From Methanolobus sp. UBA474 (GTDB lineage: Archaea > Halobacteriota > Methanosarcinia > Methanosarcinales > Methanosarcinaceae), in the NCBI GenBank assembly GCA_002501695.1, contig DANZ01000019.1, positions 16,780 to 48,643 on the forward strand: 31,864 nt of DNA, in the 5' to 3' direction. Numbering within the stretch: position 1 is the first letter of the stretch; each line of letters opens with the position of its first letter. The notes below the pieces were generated by a model, which saw only the letters and a program-made list of their open reading frames with translations, made no database searches and had not been told where the DNA came from. The position numbers were made by a program, and so were the translations under genes. Shown here piece after piece: positions 7,543 to 15,346 of this stretch.

Positions 7543-9128
7543 TGGCCGTCAGTACACCAGTGCTCGGTATTGTCGTACTTATCTATCTCATGATGATCTT
7601 CTATCTGGGATGGCTTGGATATAAGAAGACGAAGCTTACTGAAGATTATATGGTTGGCGGCAGGAAGATGCACCCCTATATCCTGGCTATATCATACGGG
7701 GCCACTTTTATCAGTACCTCGGCCATAGTAGGATTCGGCGGAGCTGCTGGCGCTCTTGGAATGGGATTGCTCTGGCTTGCTGTCATGAACATCATTGTAG
7801 GTATCTTCCTGGCTTTTGTAATTTTTGGGAAAAGAACCCGTAGTATCGGATTGAAACTTGGTGCAGTCACGTTTCCCGAACTTCTTGGGAGAAGATACCA
7901 GTCCCGTTTTATCCAGGGTTTCTCCGGAATCCTCATTGGCCTCTTTATGCCGCTCTATGCAGGGATAGTGCTTATCGGGGGAGCAAGGTTCGTCGAGACT
8001 ACCCTTAATATAGATTATGATGTTGCTGTCCTTATACTCACTGTGATAGTTGCTGCTTATGTCATCACAGGAGGCATTATTGCGGTGATGTACACAGACG
8101 CCCTGCAGGGCGCTCTCATGTTCCTTGGAATGGCATTCCTCCTCACTTTAACCTATATCAAGCTTGGAGGCGTGGTGGAAGCCCATCAGGCACTCACCAA
8201 TATGGCTTACCTGGTACCTGAAAGCCTTGCAAAGGGAGGACACCTGGGCTGGACATCCATGCCTGTGTTTGGATCGCCCATCTGGTGGAATCTGGTATCA
8301 ACACTTGTGCTGGGTGTAGGCATCGGGGTGCTTGCCCAGCCGCAGCTTGCAGTCAGGTTCATGACCGTGAAGGATGACAAGGCCTTGAACAGGGCAGTGC
8401 TGGTCGGCGGACCTTTCATCCTTATGATGACAGGGGTGGCTTTCATTGTAGGGGCACTCTCAAACGTTTACTTCTTTGACAAGCTGGGAGTTATATCAGT
8501 CGTCGCTGCCAAAGGGAATATAGACCTGATAATTCCCGAGTACATTAACAGTGCCATGCCTGATCTTTTCGTAGTCCTGTTCATGCTGACCCTGCTGGCT
8601 GCAGCCATGTCAACCCTGAGCTCCCAGTTCCACACGATGGGAACTGCAATAGGGCATGACTTCTACCGCGAGTTCCTGAAAAATGGAGAGATAGGACAAA
8701 CTGTCAACGTCACCAAAATAGCCATACCGGTTACGATCCTGATCAGTGTGGCGCTGGCGTACATCCTGCCCATCAGCATCGTAGCGACTGCCACAGCTAT
8801 ATTCTTCGGACTTTGTGCTGCCTCTTTCCTGCCCATGTACACAGGAGCCCTGTTCTGGAAACGCATGACAAGGGAAGGTGCGATAGCAAGTATGCTGGTA
8901 GGAGCTTTTACCAGCCTGTTCTGGCTTTTGTTCGTGCATGCCAAAGAGGCCGTACCCTTTGGGATCAGCCAGGCCCTGTTTGGTAAGGCGACGCTCCTTG
9001 GCGGGACATGGGCATTCGTGGACCCGATAATAGTTGCCACACCTCTGGCCTTCATAACTGCGATAGTTGTGAGCCTGCTCACAAAACCGATCCCGCAGGA
9101 ACATATGGAAAAGTGCTTTGGGAAATAA
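7542..9128 (+). CDS. Sodium:solute symporter (SSS family), 528 aa (copy 2)
   Basis: This is a close paralogue of the symporter at 5564 with the same topology, the same MAVSTP start and the same SSS signature region (YVITGGIIAVMYTDALQG). I chose the ATG at 7542 because it matches copy 1 exactly and keeps the TGATG overlap with the accessory gene; a GTG two codons upstream is unlikely. Differences cluster in loops and the N-terminal third, which could mean different affinity or substrate. It converges on the larA homologue, with a perfect hairpin at 9165-9193 between them. Confidence 0.9.
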   Translation: MAVSTPVLGIVVLIYLMMIFYLGWLGYKKTKLTEDYMVGGRKMHPYILAISYGATFISTSAIVGFGGAAGALGMGLLWLAVMNIIVGIFLAFVIFGKRTRSIGLKLGAVTFPELLGRRYQSRFIQGFSGILIGLFMPLYAGIVLIGGARFVETTLNIDYDVAVLILTVIVAAYVITGGIIAVMYTDALQGALMFLGMAFLLTLTYIKLGGVVEAHQALTNMAYLVPESLAKGGHLGWTSMPVFGSPIWWNLVSTLVLGVGIGVLAQPQLAVRFMTVKDDKALNRAVLVGGPFILMMTGVAFIVGALSNVYFFDKLGVISVVAAKGNIDLIIPEYINSAMPDLFVVLFMLTLLAAAMSTLSSQFHTMGTAIGHDFYREFLKNGEIGQTVNVTKIAIPVTILISVALAYILPISIVATATAIFFGLCAASFLPMYTGALFWKRMTREGAIASMLVGAFTSLFWLLFVHAKEAVPFGISQALFGKATLLGGTWAFVDPIIVATPLAFITAIVVSLLTKPIPQEHMEKCFGK

Positions 9129-9164
9129 GCGAAAGCCGGGAAGATCAACAGAACAAAAGAATTC

Positions 9165-9193
9165 AATGTGGACAAATTAAGTGCGTCCACATT
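9165..9193. terminator. Bidirectional hairpin between convergent symporter and larA-like genes
   Basis: AATGTGGAC (9165-9173) and GTCCACATT (9185-9193) form a perfect 9-bp stem with an 11-base loop. It lies between two convergent stop codons, 37 bases after one and 45 after the other. It is followed by CTGTTT on the plus strand. The placement fits a shared terminator. Confidence 0.6.
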
Positions 9194-9237
9194 TCTGTTT
9201 CAGAACACCATTCAGAACAGTAATAACTTTGACCCGA

Positions 9238-10470
9238 TCACATTGGCAGGACCATACCGCCATATGGCATTACGTGTACTCTGGCCCGCGGGTTCTTTTC
9301 CAATATCCTGTCCAGCGTTTCCTGGAGATCTTCCACATGGGTGAAAAAAGCTTCCTCTGCATCACTGCATGATAGACTGGAAAAAAGATAGAGGTCATAG
9401 TCCTTTGCCATCTTTGCGGTAAGTGCTGCCTTATGGCCACCGAACTCAAAACATGCGTCAAACTTCCTGATAACGTCATCAGGGTCCTTGGCTTCAGCGT
9501 TCCACCTCTCATAAACTGCGTTGCCTATGCAGTCAGAGCATTCAGCAACCATGATAATGGAGCCTCCCTTTTTGGCGGCACTTTTGGAGTTATCCAATGC
9601 TTTGGTAGCCTGGTAGAGGTTTATATCTTTGGGATAGCCTCCTGAAGAGACCACGACCACATCCGCAGGCTCCACGCTGACCTTGAACAGTGCGTCTGCG
9701 ACCTCAACGCATCTGCGGTGAGCATCAATGAAATTCCCGGCTGCAGCATAGACTATCTCTTTTTTGCTGTCGATCACCACGTTCACAATGAAGTCAAGGC
9801 CCGCAATAGCAGCAGCTTCTTCCATGTCCTGCCTTACAGGGCCGTCGATTATCCCTGATGAGGCACGCTCATCTATCATCATCTTATGATTGGCTATCAC
9901 GGAATCATGAGAGCTCACACCCGGCAGGATACACTTGGCCCCTCCGCTGTAACCTGCATAGTAATGGAACTCAACATTGCCTATGCCTACCACAATATCT
10001 GAATCAAGCACTGCATCCATGACCTCTACAGGAGTTCCGCGGCTTGTTTCTCCAATGTGCCTGCATCTTGCAGTATCATGCTGTATGCAGCGTATCCTGC
10101 TGAAGACATCCTCACCGACCAGCCCCTTCATTTCATCATCCGTCTGCTGCCTATGCAGTCCCAGAGCAAATATGATAGTGATATCGGTGTCCTTCACACC
10201 ACCCAGATATAATTCATCCAGTACGGAAGGAATGATCTTTGAGGTCGGTACCGGGCGGGTGGTATCACTTACGACCACAGCAACAGAAGAACCGGGATGA
10301 ACTATCCCGGAAAGGCGCTTGCTGCTGACGGGGTTTTCCAGCGCATATTTTAAAGATACTTTATTCCCAGACTTGTCCTCAGATACAGGAAGGATTATCA
10401 TATCAAGATTAGCTGCCGGGATATCCAGCTCAGTTCTGCCTTTCCCATAAGGTAGTTCTATAATGGTCAT
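9238..10470 (-). CDS. larA: LarA-type nickel-pincer racemase/epimerase homologue (DUF2088), 410 aa
   Basis: This is a homologue of lactate racemase LarA, which uses a lysine-tethered nickel pincer nucleotide to racemise or epimerise 2-hydroxyacids. The family signature SDTTRPVP is at residues 68-75. The nickel and pincer residues known in Lactiplantibacillus LarA have counterparts: His106 (GLHR), Lys179 in YSGGAKCILPG, and His195 (ANHK). His169 matches the catalytic His174. The length is typical. A TATA box at 10488-10503 lies about 25 bases before the ATG and no Shine-Dalgarno is visible, so the mRNA may be leaderless. No LarB, LarC or LarE cofactor genes are in the window. Members act on varied hydroxyacids, so lactate is only one candidate. 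Confidence 0.85.
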   Translation of the reverse strand: MTIIELPYGKGRTELDIPAANLDMIILPVSEDKSGNKVSLKYALENPVSSKRLSGIVHPGSSVAVVVSDTTRPVPTSKIIPSVLDELYLGGVKDTDITIIFALGLHRQQTDDEMKGLVGEDVFSRIRCIQHDTARCRHIGETSRGTPVEVMDAVLDSDIVVGIGNVEFHYYAGYSGGAKCILPGVSSHDSVIANHKMMIDERASSGIIDGPVRQDMEEAAAIAGLDFIVNVVIDSKKEIVYAAAGNFIDAHRRCVEVADALFKVSVEPADVVVVSSGGYPKDINLYQATKALDNSKSAAKKGGSIIMVAECSDCIGNAVYERWNAEAKDPDDVIRKFDACFEFGGHKAALTAKMAKDYDLYLFSSLSCSDAEEAFFTHVEDLQETLDRILEKNPRARVHVMPYGGMVLPM

Positions 10471-10487
10471 AGTCAGTGCAAAGTGGC

Positions 10488-10503
10488 TGCTCCTATAAAT
10501 AAA
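10488..10503 (-). promoter_or_regulatory. TATA box of the larA-like gene, probably leaderless
   Basis: Read on the minus strand the sequence is TTTATTTATA within an A/T-rich run. Its centre lies about 25 bases from the ATG at 10470, which predicts a transcript starting at or next to the start codon. Confidence 0.45.
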
Positions 10504-10569
10504 TTAATATTGAAGACAGGTATCAACCCGGAAAGAGGCCCATGGGTCAGAGAGCGCATTATAGAGAAG

Positions 10570-10633
10570 GGCAAAAGTCTTATGACGAGAACTAGAGGGG
10601 ATATTTATTTTATGAATGTAATCGACTTTTGCC
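10570..10633. repeat. Perfect 10-bp inverted repeat upstream of the larA-like gene
   Basis: GGCAAAAGTC (10570-10579) and GACTTTTGCC (10624-10633) are exact inverted copies separated by 44 bases. They lie 100-165 bases upstream of the larA-like start and 66 bases beyond the UPF0173 stop. This could be a regulator-binding pair or a large RNA hairpin. The loop is A/T-rich and holds no gene. Confidence 0.5.
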
Positions 10634-10698
10634 TAAACTATCTTCGACATAAAGAAATATAAACCTAACCCATAGGAAGGCAATAAATGCAGCTATGG

Positions 10699-11406
10699 TC
10701 AGCAATCCTTAGCCTTGATGCAAATATGGCCATTTACATCAAGGATAACTACATTGGCATCAGATACCTTTTTTACCTCTGATGAAAAAATATGAGGATC
10801 CTGAGAGATGTGTTCGTAGGTGTTATAATGCATGGGTATTGTAATTTTTGGGCGCAACATACCGACTGCAAGTGCGGCATCATTAGCATCCATTGTATAT
10901 CGCCCCCCGATAGGGATAATGGCCACGTCCGGTTTATATAGATCCCCTATCAGCTGCATGTCCCGGAACAATCCTGTGTCTCCCGCGTGGTAAATGCAAA
11001 CACCTCCGGTACGTATGATAAATCCCGCAGCTTTTCCGCCATCGAATAAATGGCCGGCCTCATCTATAGAGGAAGAATGGCAGGCTGGTGTCATTGTGAC
11101 AGCGAGATCCTGGAGTTTTATGGTGCCTCCAATGTTCATACCCTCTGTCAGAACGCCTCTTGATCTGAGATACTGTGAAAGTTCATGGATACAGAATACC
11201 CTGCATCCAATCCTTCTCGCTATACTGACAGTATCGCCCAGATGATCGAAATGCCCATGAGTGACGGCTATGAAGTCGGTTTCTACCTCACCGGAGCGGA
11301 CAGTTGCTGCAGGATTATTGTCCAGGAAAGGGTCTATGAGCAGCCGGGATCTTGAACGCACCTCAAAGCAGGAGTGGCCAAGCCACGTCAATCGAACTTT
11401 TCCCAT
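10699..11406 (-). CDS. UPF0173-type metal-dependent hydrolase (metallo-beta-lactamase fold), 235 aa
   Basis: This is a member of the UPF0173/UlaG-like branch of the metallo-beta-lactamase superfamily, which are cytoplasmic metal-dependent hydrolases, mostly of unknown substrate. It opens with VRLTWLGHSCFEV and has the metal motif THGHFDHLGD, a further metal histidine in PACHSS, IYHAGDTG with the bridging Asp, and HYNTYEH near the C-terminus. The frame is open to an ATG at 11472, but I chose the ATG at 11406 because family members start with a few residues before the LGHSC strand and it leaves room for a divergent promoter at about 11454-11463. Confidence 0.85.
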   Translation of the reverse strand: MGKVRLTWLGHSCFEVRSRSRLLIDPFLDNNPAATVRSGEVETDFIAVTHGHFDHLGDTVSIARRIGCRVFCIHELSQYLRSRGVLTEGMNIGGTIKLQDLAVTMTPACHSSSIDEAGHLFDGGKAAGFIIRTGGVCIYHAGDTGLFRDMQLIGDLYKPDVAIIPIGGRYTMDANDAALAVGMLRPKITIPMHYNTYEHISQDPHIFSSEVKKVSDANVVILDVNGHICIKAKDC

Positions 11407-11452
11407 GATCAGAATGTGGCTTTCATCCGAGTAATAGATTTTCATATCAGAA

Positions 11453-11463
11453 TGATTATATCC
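11453..11463. promoter_or_regulatory. Divergent TATA region between UPF0173 and DUF2117 genes
   Basis: GATTATATCC reads as a TATA-like element on both strands (GGATATAATC in reverse). It sits about 40 bases from the DUF2117 ATG and about 48 from the UPF0173 ATG, suitable for both. Shared promoter use is inferred from geometry alone. Confidence 0.35.
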
Positions 11464-11501
11464 ATGCAGCAAAATGTAGGACCGAACTTCTGGAAATAGA
11501 A

Positions 11502-12668
11502 ATGGATATAGGCATAGTTATTCATGGCCCGGATATTGTCGATTCAGGGATGGCGCTCAAAATAATTAAAGTGCTCGGCAGATTCGGAAAGATCAGCGCA
11601 AGGATGGCAGGCACTACTGGCAAGATCGCTGTGCTCGATGCCCACCTTGAAGAACTTATAGACATAAAAGCATCGTTGCGGCCAAGTGAATGCATTGAAG
11701 AGTTCTTCATGACAAAGGACGCAGTATTCCTGCTGAACCATGGCAAGACCCTTGATAACGGGCGTTTTTTTGCCAGCCTTGTGGTAGCAAATCTAAAGAA
11801 CAAGGATATTAAGCCTCTCATTCAAATAGAAAGGCCGTCCAGTGAAGATGGGGAAGTGGTCCCATGGAACAGATCCTCAACCACCCTTGCCGCAGAGACA
11901 GCCCGGTTACTGGAACTTGAACTGTCAGATGTCGCAGAGATCTTCACAACCATACGTATAGAAGACCACGGACACAGGATAGTAAGAAAGGTATTCGGGG
12001 TGCATCCGGGAGAGCACATTCTAATCAACGGTATCGTTGTTGCCTATGCGTTGTCCGGTGATGTCAGCATAATCGCAGAGAACGGGTTCATCAAGGATAT
12101 AACCGGCGCTGAAGTAAAGATGCATGGACTGGAAAAGCTCCACAACTACGAAAAGATGGATACTATTGACATCACCAGATCCTGGGTCAAAAGCGGCCCT
12201 CTGAGAGGGAACAACTTCTCAGCGCGCGTACACAGGGAAAGTGACACAGGGTATCCGATAGCTGGAAATGCGCCCGTGCATGAGCTGATGAGCTCTGCAG
12301 GCAGCATAAGAGCAGTTATTATCGATCATGAAGCTGAGAGGTCCTTTGAACTGGCAGCCGGTGCACAGTTAGCTGTGACTGTAGGCGATGACACCACAGA
12401 GATAGCAGGAGATATCCTCTACAGGCTTGGCATACCTATCATAGGAATAACTGACGGGGATATTGACGGCTTTGCACACAGGAAACATATATTTCCGGGA
12501 TCTATAGTACTAAGGCTCAGGTCCGGTTACGATGATATTGCAGGTAAAAGGATAAAAGCCGAGATATTCGGCGGCGATGGAGCCGGATATTTTGCATCCG
12601 TAACAGAGTTGCATAATAGAATTATTTTTTTGACTAAGGATTGTATTAAATTTGAGACAAACTATTAA
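11502..12668 (+). CDS. DUF2117 family protein, 388 aa
   Basis: This is a methanogen-type conserved protein that I match to DUF2117. It begins MDIGIVIHGPDIVDSGMA and later has a phosphate-binding-like GTTGKIAVLDAH segment. A C-terminal half has an ITDGDIDGF motif and hydrophobic strands (VVIVDH-like, IIGITDGD) resembling a nucleotide- or metal-binding alpha/beta fold. No membrane segment or signal peptide is seen. The biochemical role is unknown to me. It shares a short divergent intergenic region with the UPF0173 hydrolase. The start is fixed by the conserved opening strand, although the Shine-Dalgarno is weak. Confidence 0.75.
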   Translation: MDIGIVIHGPDIVDSGMALKIIKVLGRFGKISARMAGTTGKIAVLDAHLEELIDIKASLRPSECIEEFFMTKDAVFLLNHGKTLDNGRFFASLVVANLKNKDIKPLIQIERPSSEDGEVVPWNRSSTTLAAETARLLELELSDVAEIFTTIRIEDHGHRIVRKVFGVHPGEHILINGIVVAYALSGDVSIIAENGFIKDITGAEVKMHGLEKLHNYEKMDTIDITRSWVKSGPLRGNNFSARVHRESDTGYPIAGNAPVHELMSSAGSIRAVIIDHEAERSFELAAGAQLAVTVGDDTTEIAGDILYRLGIPIIGITDGDIDGFAHRKHIFPGSIVLRLRSGYDDIAGKRIKAEIFGGDGAGYFASVTELHNRIIFLTKDCIKFETNY

Positions 12669-12690
12669 TTTTTTACGACTTTAATTATAA

Positions 12691-12701
12691 CCATATATAA
12701 C
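12691..12701 (+). promoter_or_regulatory. TATA box of the winged-helix regulator gene
   Basis: CCATATATAAC is a strong archaeal TATA match about 78 bases before the ATG at 12769. Two short palindromes, AGAGCTCT (12732-12739) and AGCGCT (12745-12750), lie in the leader and could be an autoregulatory site. Confidence 0.45.
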
Positions 12702-12768
12702 TTTAAATATAATAATTGCATACTATGTATTAGAGCTCTTACTGAGCGCTATCAAATCAGGGGTTATT

Positions 12769-13149
12769 ATGAAAGAATATGAAGTCAAAATACTGGATGA
12801 CACAGACTACAAGTTCATTGAAGCACTGAAAAGTCTTGGAATGTCTAGAAATGTAGCTACGACGCTTACCTATCTTTCTAATGTGCAGGAGGCATCCTCG
12901 CAGGAAATAGAGATGAGTACCGGGCTTCGACAGCCTGAGGTCAGCGTTGCTATGAGGCAGATGCGCGAAAGAAGCTGGATAGATATCCACAACAAAAAGG
13001 CGATTGGAAAGGGCAGGCCTACAAAGATCTACAAACTTTCCGCCCCCGTTGAGGACATTATCAAGCACTATGAGCGCAAGATAATAGAAGACACAAAAAC
13101 AACGATGGATGCCATTACCAAACTCAAGAACATCACAAGCAAAATGTGA
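12769..13149 (+). CDS. Winged-helix transcriptional regulator, 126 aa
   Basis: This is a small archaeal DNA-binding protein. Residues 20-95 form a winged helix-turn-helix: RNVATTLTYLSNVQEASSQEIE, then the recognition helix region LRQPEVSVAMRQMRER, then a wing with GKGRPTKIYKLS. The C-terminus (about 95-126) is a charged helix suited to dimerisation. It resembles COG3355-type archaeal predicted regulators; the ligand and targets are unknown. AGGGG before TTATTATG is a usable ribosome binding site. It converges on the beta-grasp gene with a hairpin between them. Confidence 0.85.
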   Translation: MKEYEVKILDDTDYKFIEALKSLGMSRNVATTLTYLSNVQEASSQEIEMSTGLRQPEVSVAMRQMRERSWIDIHNKKAIGKGRPTKIYKLSAPVEDIIKHYERKIIEDTKTTMDAITKLKNITSKM

Positions 13150-13193
13150 TGCGTGCCCTTTTTCCGGTAAGTTTATCTATCGAACAAGTGGAG

Positions 13194-13231
13194 TCCCCTT
13201 TCCTTACAGCTGCAGGCTGTCGGGCAGGGGA
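13194..13231. terminator. Imperfect hairpin between convergent genes
   Basis: Outer arms TCCCCT (13194-13199) and AGGGGA (13226-13231) enclose inner arms ACAGC (13206-13210) and GCTGT (13216-13220). This gives a two-part stem in the gap between the winged-helix gene and the convergent beta-grasp gene. The position suggests a shared transcription end. Confidence 0.45.
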
Positions 13232-13326
13232 TTACAACCACATTGATCATAACTGGTTCTTATCATTTATTTTCTGCGGAAGTAAGCATAGCTTTCCCGG
13301 CATTGCAAAAACATCTTGAGGGCAGT

Positions 13327-13539
13327 TCATCCCTGTGATGCGATGCACATAATGGTCAGACTGCCGGACATAGCCGTCGCATCTACAGGGACGGCCTGTC
13401 CGTTCTTCAAAATGAGAACGGTCTCCTGATTGAGACCGAGCTTTTCAAGGATCTGTTCATACGTGGTCCCTTGCGAAACCTCCAGTTCCTTATGGGGAAT
13501 ATCGCTATTCACTACATCAATGTGCAATTGTATGCTCAA
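13327..13539 (-). CDS. ThiS/MoaD-like ubiquitin-fold (beta-grasp) protein, 70 aa
   Basis: This is a small beta-grasp protein with the layout of ThiS, MoaD and archaeal SAMP proteins: an N-terminal hairpin (IQLHIDVV), a helix GTTYEQILEKLGLNQETVLILKNG with the typical sulfur-carrier turn, and a last strand LTIMCIASQG. Family carriers normally end in Gly-Gly for thiocarboxylation or conjugation; this one ends Ser-Gln-Gly, with a single Gly. The start is a TTG whose bases overlap the stop of the upstream 41-codon gene (TTGA), so it is translationally coupled to it. A role in sulfur transfer or protein tagging is possible, but the missing Gly leaves it uncertain. Confidence 0.7.
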   Translation of the reverse strand: MSIQLHIDVVNSDIPHKELEVSQGTTYEQILEKLGLNQETVLILKNGQAVPVDATAMSGSLTIMCIASQG

Positions 13540-13661
13540 TCTGTGATTTCACCACCTTCTGTTATAAGGTCGTTGAGGTTTTCCTGAAGCAGCTTTTCAT
13601 CGAGTTCTTCATTTTTCTTTTCACCCTTACGTTCATAACCTCTTTTTTGGAACTTTGACAT
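13536..13661 (-). CDS. Small charged protein, 41 aa, coupled to the ubiquitin-fold gene
   Basis: The ORF is short but has an excellent GAGGTG ribosome binding site seven bases before its ATG, and it overlaps the start of the beta-grasp gene (TTGA). The protein has a basic N-terminal half (KFQKRGYERKGEKK) and an acidic, probably helical second half (EELDEKLLQENLNDL), then a near-terminal TEGGEITD. No Cys, membrane segment or known domain is seen. The disordered, charged character and the GGE near the end are superficially like prokaryotic ubiquitin-like tags, but this is only a resemblance. The function is unknown. Confidence 0.6.
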   Translation of the reverse strand: MSKFQKRGYERKGEKKNEELDEKLLQENLNDLITEGGEITD

Positions 13662-13987
13662 ACTAAAGCACCTCAATTAACATCTGTTGCGATAGGCTTT
13701 AATCTTTTCGGGTTCAGTGCATCAAATAAATTCAAAAACGGGATTGATCAAAAGAAACTCAGGACCATGGCTGCTACATGGAGTAAAAATACATCCTTAC
13801 CATCACCTTAATATGAACCTTATTAATATTACATTAATTAAATAATTATTGAACTGTGGTCTGAATAATATGAGCAAAAATAGATCACCCCGATTATCAA
13901 ATGATCTTATGTAATTGCAAGCCGGCAAATAAAGGAATTAATTATTCCAGGGTTTACGGATGTCACCCCGGCACGTACGACAGATAT
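13662..13987. other. Intergenic region, 326 bases, upstream of the 41-aa gene
   Basis: This is A/T-rich DNA between the end of the MinD-like gene and the 41-aa gene (both minus strand). The run near 13810-13860 (ATTAATATTACATTAATTAAATAATTATT) is a likely promoter region, which would leave a long leader of about 130-150 bases. Only very short open frames occur within it. No RNA gene or repeat was recognised. Confidence 0.4.
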
Positions 13988-14719
13988 TCAGAACAATTTA
14001 TCCGCGATCCCTTTCAACTGCAGGCAGTAGTTACACTCCGGCCCTTCTTCCATCACCAGTTTGCGCGACCAGGTACTTGCAACCGAATTGTCAAAGGCCA
14101 TTGACCCCAGCAGCCTGATGCCAAGCTTTTTGCTGAAATCACTTACCACCTCATCGATCTCCTTTTGCTTATCCGGAGGGGTCCTGTTAAAAAGCAGACA
14201 TGCCCGGGTTCCCAGCTTGTCGGCCATACTGGAAAGGATATAGGTTCCCCTTATATCCTGCACATCGATGGTTGAAATAATAGTAGCCCTGTCAGCAATG
14301 TTCATTGCGAGCAGACTGGACCTGTTAATTCCCGGACTGCAGTCAAACAGGAAATGATCTATTGACATATCATGATGGATGCTGTTTATAAGTTCAAGCA
14401 TCTTTTCTCTGGCTTGCGTGGGCGTATCGAACATTGTGATGATATCCTCCTCACATGCCTTTGAAGGCACAATGTAAAGCTCATGGTCCCTATGCCTGTA
14501 AACCACATCAGATGGCCTGCATGTTCCCTGAAGGAAGTCTACAAGTGTCATCTTATACTTTATGTTGAAGAGTGAGTGAATGCCCGGGCCGCTAACATCA
14601 GTGTCCACAATGCAGATCCGTTCCCCGCGCTCTGCAAGTAAAACCCCGAGATTTCCGATGAACGTTGTTTTGCCTGTGCCCCCCTTGTATGAATGGAAAC
14701 TTAGCAGCATTTGTCTCAT
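13988..14719 (-). CDS. MinD/ParA-family ATPase, 243 aa
   Basis: This is a deviant-Walker P-loop ATPase. The Walker A motif YKGGTGKTT (residues 11-19) has the signature lysine (Lys12) of the MinD/ParA/FlhG superfamily. IVDTDVSGPGIHSLF is the switch I/A' region and HFLFDCSPGINRSS is the Walker B/switch II region. Relatives position cell-division proteins, plasmids, chemosensory arrays, flagella or archaella. No C-terminal amphipathic membrane helix is obvious; the tail has CNYC (two Cys). Its ATG overlaps the stop of the upstream winged-helix gene (ATGA), so the pair form an operon. Next to an archaellin/CheF-like island, polar placement of a surface machine is an attractive inference. No ParB-like partner is present. 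Confidence 0.85.
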   Translation of the reverse strand: MRQMLLSFHSYKGGTGKTTFIGNLGVLLAERGERICIVDTDVSGPGIHSLFNIKYKMTLVDFLQGTCRPSDVVYRHRDHELYIVPSKACEEDIITMFDTPTQAREKMLELINSIHHDMSIDHFLFDCSPGINRSSLLAMNIADRATIISTIDVQDIRGTYILSSMADKLGTRACLLFNRTPPDKQKEIDEVVSDFSKKLGIRLLGSMAFDNSVASTWSRKLVMEEGPECNYCLQLKGIADKLF

Positions 14720-15123
14720 CCCAGCAACAGGTCAAGTTTGCTCTCTATTTCCTCGACCGCAGACCAATGATCATCTTTATCAGACTCACTCTTTTTCTTC
14801 ATGGAGTAGTATATCTTTTTGCCCCTTCTTTCCCTCTCAAGCCATCCACCCCGATAAAGCTCATTGAGATATTTATTCTCTATGGACCTGTGCCTGCCTG
14901 TAACAACGCTAACCTCATCTGCAGTACATGACCTCATATCCGACACCGCGAAGAGGGACTTTCGGATAGAGTCAGGAACTGTGAGAAAAATAGCCATTTT
15001 GTCATCAAGCTGTGGAGGAGAGTATGTTTCGATCTTAGACATGCGTAACTCAAGAGAGTTTAAACGCCTGTTTATATCATACAGATAATCCATAATATCG
15101 GTATTATTGTGGGGGTCAGACAT
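14716..15123 (-). CDS. Winged-helix protein with N-terminal coiled coil, 135 aa
   Basis: Residues 1-40 form a short amphipathic/coiled-coil helix (DYLYDINRRLNSLELRMSKIE). Residues 45-110 form a winged helix with TADEVSVVTGRHRSIENKYL as helix-turn-helix and GWLERERRGKKIYYS as the wing. A charged C-terminal helix follows. It is the first gene of a two-gene operon with the MinD-like ATPase (4-base overlap) and has its own TATA box at 15174-15188. It could be a regulator of the pair, or the DNA- or partner-binding adaptor of the ATPase in the way ParB or HubP-like adaptors act; the sequence does not decide. Confidence 0.75.
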   Translation of the reverse strand: MSDPHNNTDIMDYLYDINRRLNSLELRMSKIETYSPPQLDDKMAIFLTVPDSIRKSLFAVSDMRSCTADEVSVVTGRHRSIENKYLNELYRGGWLERERRGKKIYYSMKKKSESDKDDHWSAVEEIESKLDLLLG

Positions 15124-15173
15124 GATTATCAGCGCTTGTGATGGTTAGCCACTTTTTACAAAAAAATAGATGT

Positions 15174-15188
15174 GATAATATATAAACG
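15174..15188 (-). promoter_or_regulatory. TATA box of the winged-helix/MinD operon
   Basis: On the minus strand the sequence reads CGTTTATATATTATC, a strong archaeal TATA element. It predicts transcription start near 15150, about 25 bases before the ATG at 15123. This separates the MinD operon from the upstream seven-gene operon. The 223-base gap between operons also holds a tandem repeat of CAGTGATCTCAG near 15256-15281. Confidence 0.55.
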
Positions 15189-15346
15189 TGACTAATTGAA
15201 TATACTAAAAATCACTTATGAGGGCCGTGTAGTGTACAGACTGCCGGATAAATATCAGTGATCTCAGCAGTGATCTCAGTGATTTTTTCGATGAACAGGT
15301 GCTTACTTCCTGAATGCCGGGAAAGCAGACATGATATCTCTTGCCT

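Noticed and set aside
13536..13661. The 41-aa peptide as a true Pup or UBact tag
   Set aside because: The GGE is not C-terminal, the length is shorter than Pup, and no Pup ligase or Mpa-type gene is nearby. The resemblance is kept only as a speculative note.
15256..15281. Tandem CAGTGATCTCAG repeat as a CRISPR or iteron array
   Set aside because: There are only two adjacent copies without spacers; too few for either.
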